36,022 nucleotides of DNA from NCBI GenBank assembly GCA_001298575.1, contig LJCV01000010.1, forward strand, positions 1 to 36,022, given 5' to 3'. Of the stretch, positions 34,520 through 36,022 are shown piece by piece. The DNA comes from Actinobacteria bacterium OK074 (GTDB lineage Bacteria; Actinomycetota; Actinomycetes; Streptomycetales; Streptomycetaceae). A model generated the notes under the pieces. That model saw only the letters and a list, made by a program, of their open reading frames with translations. It did not search any database and was not told where the DNA came from. Every line of letters begins with the position of its first letter. Within the stretch, counting starts at the first letter, position 1. Made by a program: the position numbers and the translations under genes.

Positions 34520-34590
34520 GACGGCCGCTCAAGGATGACGGTCGCTCAGGGATAACGGCCGCTCAAGGATTTTGACGCTTGCTCAGGTTT
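34520..34590. repeat. Four 17-bp repeats between rodlin terminator and chaplin gene
   Basis: Three adjoining 17-base units of the type GACGGCCGCTCAAGGAT (34520-34536, 34537-34553, 34554-34570) are followed by a fourth, more diverged unit (34574-34590) after a 3-base shift. The repeat core is CGCTCA. The array begins right after the T-rich tail of the rodlin terminator and lies about 240 bases before the chaplin start. Confidence 0.75.
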
Positions 34591-34830
34591 TTTCGTCCTC
34601 CTTCCGAAGAACCGTTTCCCCGCAAGCGGCTCCCGGGCACCCCTCGCGTTGCGGCTTCCGTGTCAATTAACCGGGAGCGTTCGAGTGAATTACGGGGACA
34701 AGTGCGTTCCGTAGTTTCTTCCGGCGTCTATGCCTCGTTCACAGCCTGCAGGTCGCGCTGCGAGCCGTTGAAGCAGTGCTCGCTCGGTTTCGGCCGTACA
34801 GGGGCGTGACCGCAGAGAAGGGAAAGCAAC

Positions 34831-35064
34831 GTGAAGTTCAAGAAGAGCGCTGCTGTCGTCGCGGGCGTCATCATGGCGTTCGGCATGGCCGCCCCGGCCA
34901 TGGCCGACGCGGGCGCCGAGGGTGCCGCGATCGGCTCCCCGGGTGTCCTCTCCGGCAACGTGATCCAGGTCCCGGTTCACATTCCCGTCAACGTGTGCGG
35001 CAACACGGTCAACGTCATCGCGCTGCTGAACCCCGCGTTCGGCAACACCTGCGTCAACGACTGA
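34831..35064 (+). CDS. Short chaplin
   Basis: The 77-residue product is a short chaplin, an amyloid-forming surfactant that coats aerial hyphae. A signal peptide (about 1-25, ending AMA-DA) is followed by one chaplin domain: GSPGVLSGNVIQVPVHIPVN then VCGNTVNVIALLNPAFGNTC. The two cysteines are those that form the disulfide in most short chaplins. The start is a GTG with AAGGGAA upstream. It lies between the rodlin and the long chaplin, each followed by its own terminator, so each is probably transcribed alone. Confidence 0.93.
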   Translation: MKFKKSAAVVAGVIMAFGMAAPAMADAGAEGAAIGSPGVLSGNVIQVPVHIPVNVCGNTVNVIALLNPAFGNTCVND

Positions 35065-35171
35065 CGTTCGACACCGCAGCACACGTGACCGAGGTCCGCG
35101 GCCCGCGCAACAGCCGTTGTGCGGGGCCTGACTGACGTCGCGTCACACATCAGCCGCCCGGCTGTGTCCCG

Positions 35172-35214
35172 GCCGGCCTTGGACTGTCGTCTTCGGCTCC
35201 AAGGCCGGCTTTTT
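35172..35214 (+). terminator. Rho-independent terminator after the short chaplin
   Basis: GCCGGCCTTGGA (35172-35183) pairs perfectly with TCCAAGGCCGGC (35198-35209) around a 14-base loop and is directly followed by five T residues. This is the most classical terminator in the window. Confidence 0.9.
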
Positions 35215-35285
35215 CCACCTCTACGCGAGCCTGCACAGGCTCCCCGGGGCTCCGCGGGCGTCAACGAGCAGGAAGGAGAACGACT

Positions 35286-36022
35286 TTGCGACAGACCCTG
35301 AGCAAGGGAATGGTCGCGGCCGCCGCCGCGACGAGCATCCTGTCCCTGTGCGGCACGCCGGTGTACGCCAGTTCGCTCACGAGCGGGACGGCGACGGCGA
35401 CGGACTCGCCCGGCATCGCGTCGGGCAACGCCATCGAGGTACCGGTGGAGGTCCCGGTCAACGCCTGCGGCAACTCCGTGGACGTGGCCTCGGCGTTGAA
35501 CCCGGCCTTCGGCAACTCCTGCGGCAACACCGGGAGTTCGCACGAGCGCCACGAGTCCCACGGCGCCCCGCAGCAGGTCGACTACGCACGCGAGTACGCC
35601 AAGGCATACGGCTACGACTACGGCGACGACGACGGCGACAGTGGTTACGGCGGCCACGACGAGGGCGGCTACGGGCACCACGAGGCGCCCGCGCCCGCGC
35701 ACCACGGCTACGGCGAGACCCCGCCGCCGTCCTACGGCGAGCACCAGCCGCCCGGCTACGGCGAAACCCCGCCCACCAAGCCCCCGACGACTCCGCCGAC
35801 GACTCCGCCGACGAAGCCCCCGACCACGCCGCCCACTACCCCGCCGACGACACCCCCGGTGACGCCGCCCACGACGCCTCCGGTCACGCCGCCGACGACA
35901 CCTCCGGTGACCCCGCCGACGACGCCTCCGACGACGCCCCCCACGACTCCGCCGGTGACGCCCCCGGTGACGCCGCCCGCCACACCCAGACGCGCCCGCA
36001 TGCACACACTGTCGGACTGTTC
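35286..36022 (+). CDS. Long chaplin with a proline/threonine-rich tail, 3' end cut by the window
   Basis: The reading frame starts at a TTG (35286-35288) with GGAAGGAGAA about five bases upstream, and stays open for 245 codons to the right edge. The first 30 residues form a signal peptide (RQTLSKGMVAAAAATSILSL...YAS). One chaplin domain follows at about 42-80: SGNAIEVPVEVPVNACGNSV and LNPAFGNSCGN with two cysteines. Next come a His/Tyr/Gly-rich stretch with GYGE units (about 85-160) and a long PPTTPPVT repeat (about 160-235). Long chaplins normally have two chaplin domains and a sortase signal; a second domain and sorting signal, if present, lie beyond the edge. The visible end (ARMHTLSDC) no longer fits the repeat. 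The repeat region is prone to frameshift errors. Confidence 0.8.
   Translation, partial: MRQTLSKGMVAAAAATSILSLCGTPVYASSLTSGTATATDSPGIASGNAIEVPVEVPVNACGNSVDVASALNPAFGNSCGNTGSSHERHESHGAPQQVDYAREYAKAYGYDYGDDDGDSGYGGHDEGGYGHHEAPAPAHHGYGETPPPSYGEHQPPGYGETPPTKPPTTPPTTPPTKPPTTPPTTPPTTPPVTPPTTPPVTPPTTPPVTPPTTPPTTPPTTPPVTPPVTPPATPRRARMHTLSDC
35774..35979 (+). repeat. Pro/Thr codon tandem repeat in the long chaplin gene
   Basis: About 200 bases consist of 12-base-type units of CCGACGACTCCG and variants, encoding PPTTPPTT and PPVTPPTT. It forms a stiff, extended cell-wall-spanning linker in similar proteins. Confidence 0.75.

Larger units (their letters stand above)
34444..34830. other. Intergenic region between rodlin and short chaplin
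   Basis: These 387 bases hold the rodlin terminator and the 17-bp repeat array (both listed), then a stretch (34590-34830) richer in A and T that must carry the chaplin promoter. CGTAGT at about 34709 and CTCGTTCA at about 34733 could be a -35/-10 pair for a developmental sigma factor, but this is speculative. No gene is seen. Confidence 0.4.

Noticed and set aside
35756..36007. Minus-strand frame of Gly-Gly-Val repeats
   Set aside because: It is the antisense shadow of the P/T repeat in the long chaplin.

Overview
The window is high-GC actinobacterial DNA and is almost certainly from a Streptomyces chromosome. The evidence is a divergent rodlin pair next to two chaplin genes (surface proteins of aerial hyphae), GTG and TTG starts, and very GC-rich third codon positions. 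From memory, and not checked here, the order chaplin, chaplin, rodlin, rodlin ... copper ATPase ... citrate synthase resembles the S. coelicolor chpA/chpD/rdlA/rdlB to citA stretch. If so, most of the window is conserved core and one block (about 9.5-17.8 kb) is accessory.

Layout. 1-193: start of a secreted protein, cut by the edge, minus strand. 738-3005: RecD2-type helicase. 3280-4578: citrate synthase with a strong terminator. 4681-5151: gene-free stretch with conserved-looking structure. 5152-7676: copper-exporting ATPase and copper chaperone behind a CsoR-type operator. 7890-9512: zinc alcohol dehydrogenase and an acetyltransferase, convergent.

9591-17805 is the most interesting region: a compact, divergently transcribed aromatic biosynthetic cluster. 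On the minus strand are an MbtI-type salicylate synthase and a methyltransferase. On the plus strand are a class V PLP enzyme fused to an AroQ chorismate-mutase-like domain, a benzoate/salicylate-CoA ligase, a WS/DGAT-type acyltransferase and a short-chain dehydrogenase. The likely logic is chorismate to salicylate to salicyl-CoA to a salicyl ester or amide, with methylation and redox tailoring. I do not recognise the product. No NRPS, PKS, transporter or cluster regulator is visible.

17878-25453: a small HTH protein, then myo-inositol catabolism: an IolE/IolI-like protein facing iolC, a class I aldolase, iolB, iolD and mmsA. These take inosose to acetyl-CoA-level products; inositol dehydrogenase is not in the window. 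25681-29216: an unusual secreted S15-type hydrolase fused through a membrane helix to an ABC ATPase, with its permease. 29326-33273: a GT39-like membrane glycosyltransferase, a secreted chorismate mutase and a pair of uncharacterised membrane proteins. 33347-36022: divergent rodlins, a short chaplin, and a long chaplin with a proline/threonine-rich tail that runs off the edge.

Three copies of a dispersed intergenic repeat, several short tandem arrays and a 12-base homopolymer inside the salicylate synthase gene are also recorded. No tRNA, rRNA, CRISPR array, transposase or insertion sequence was seen.
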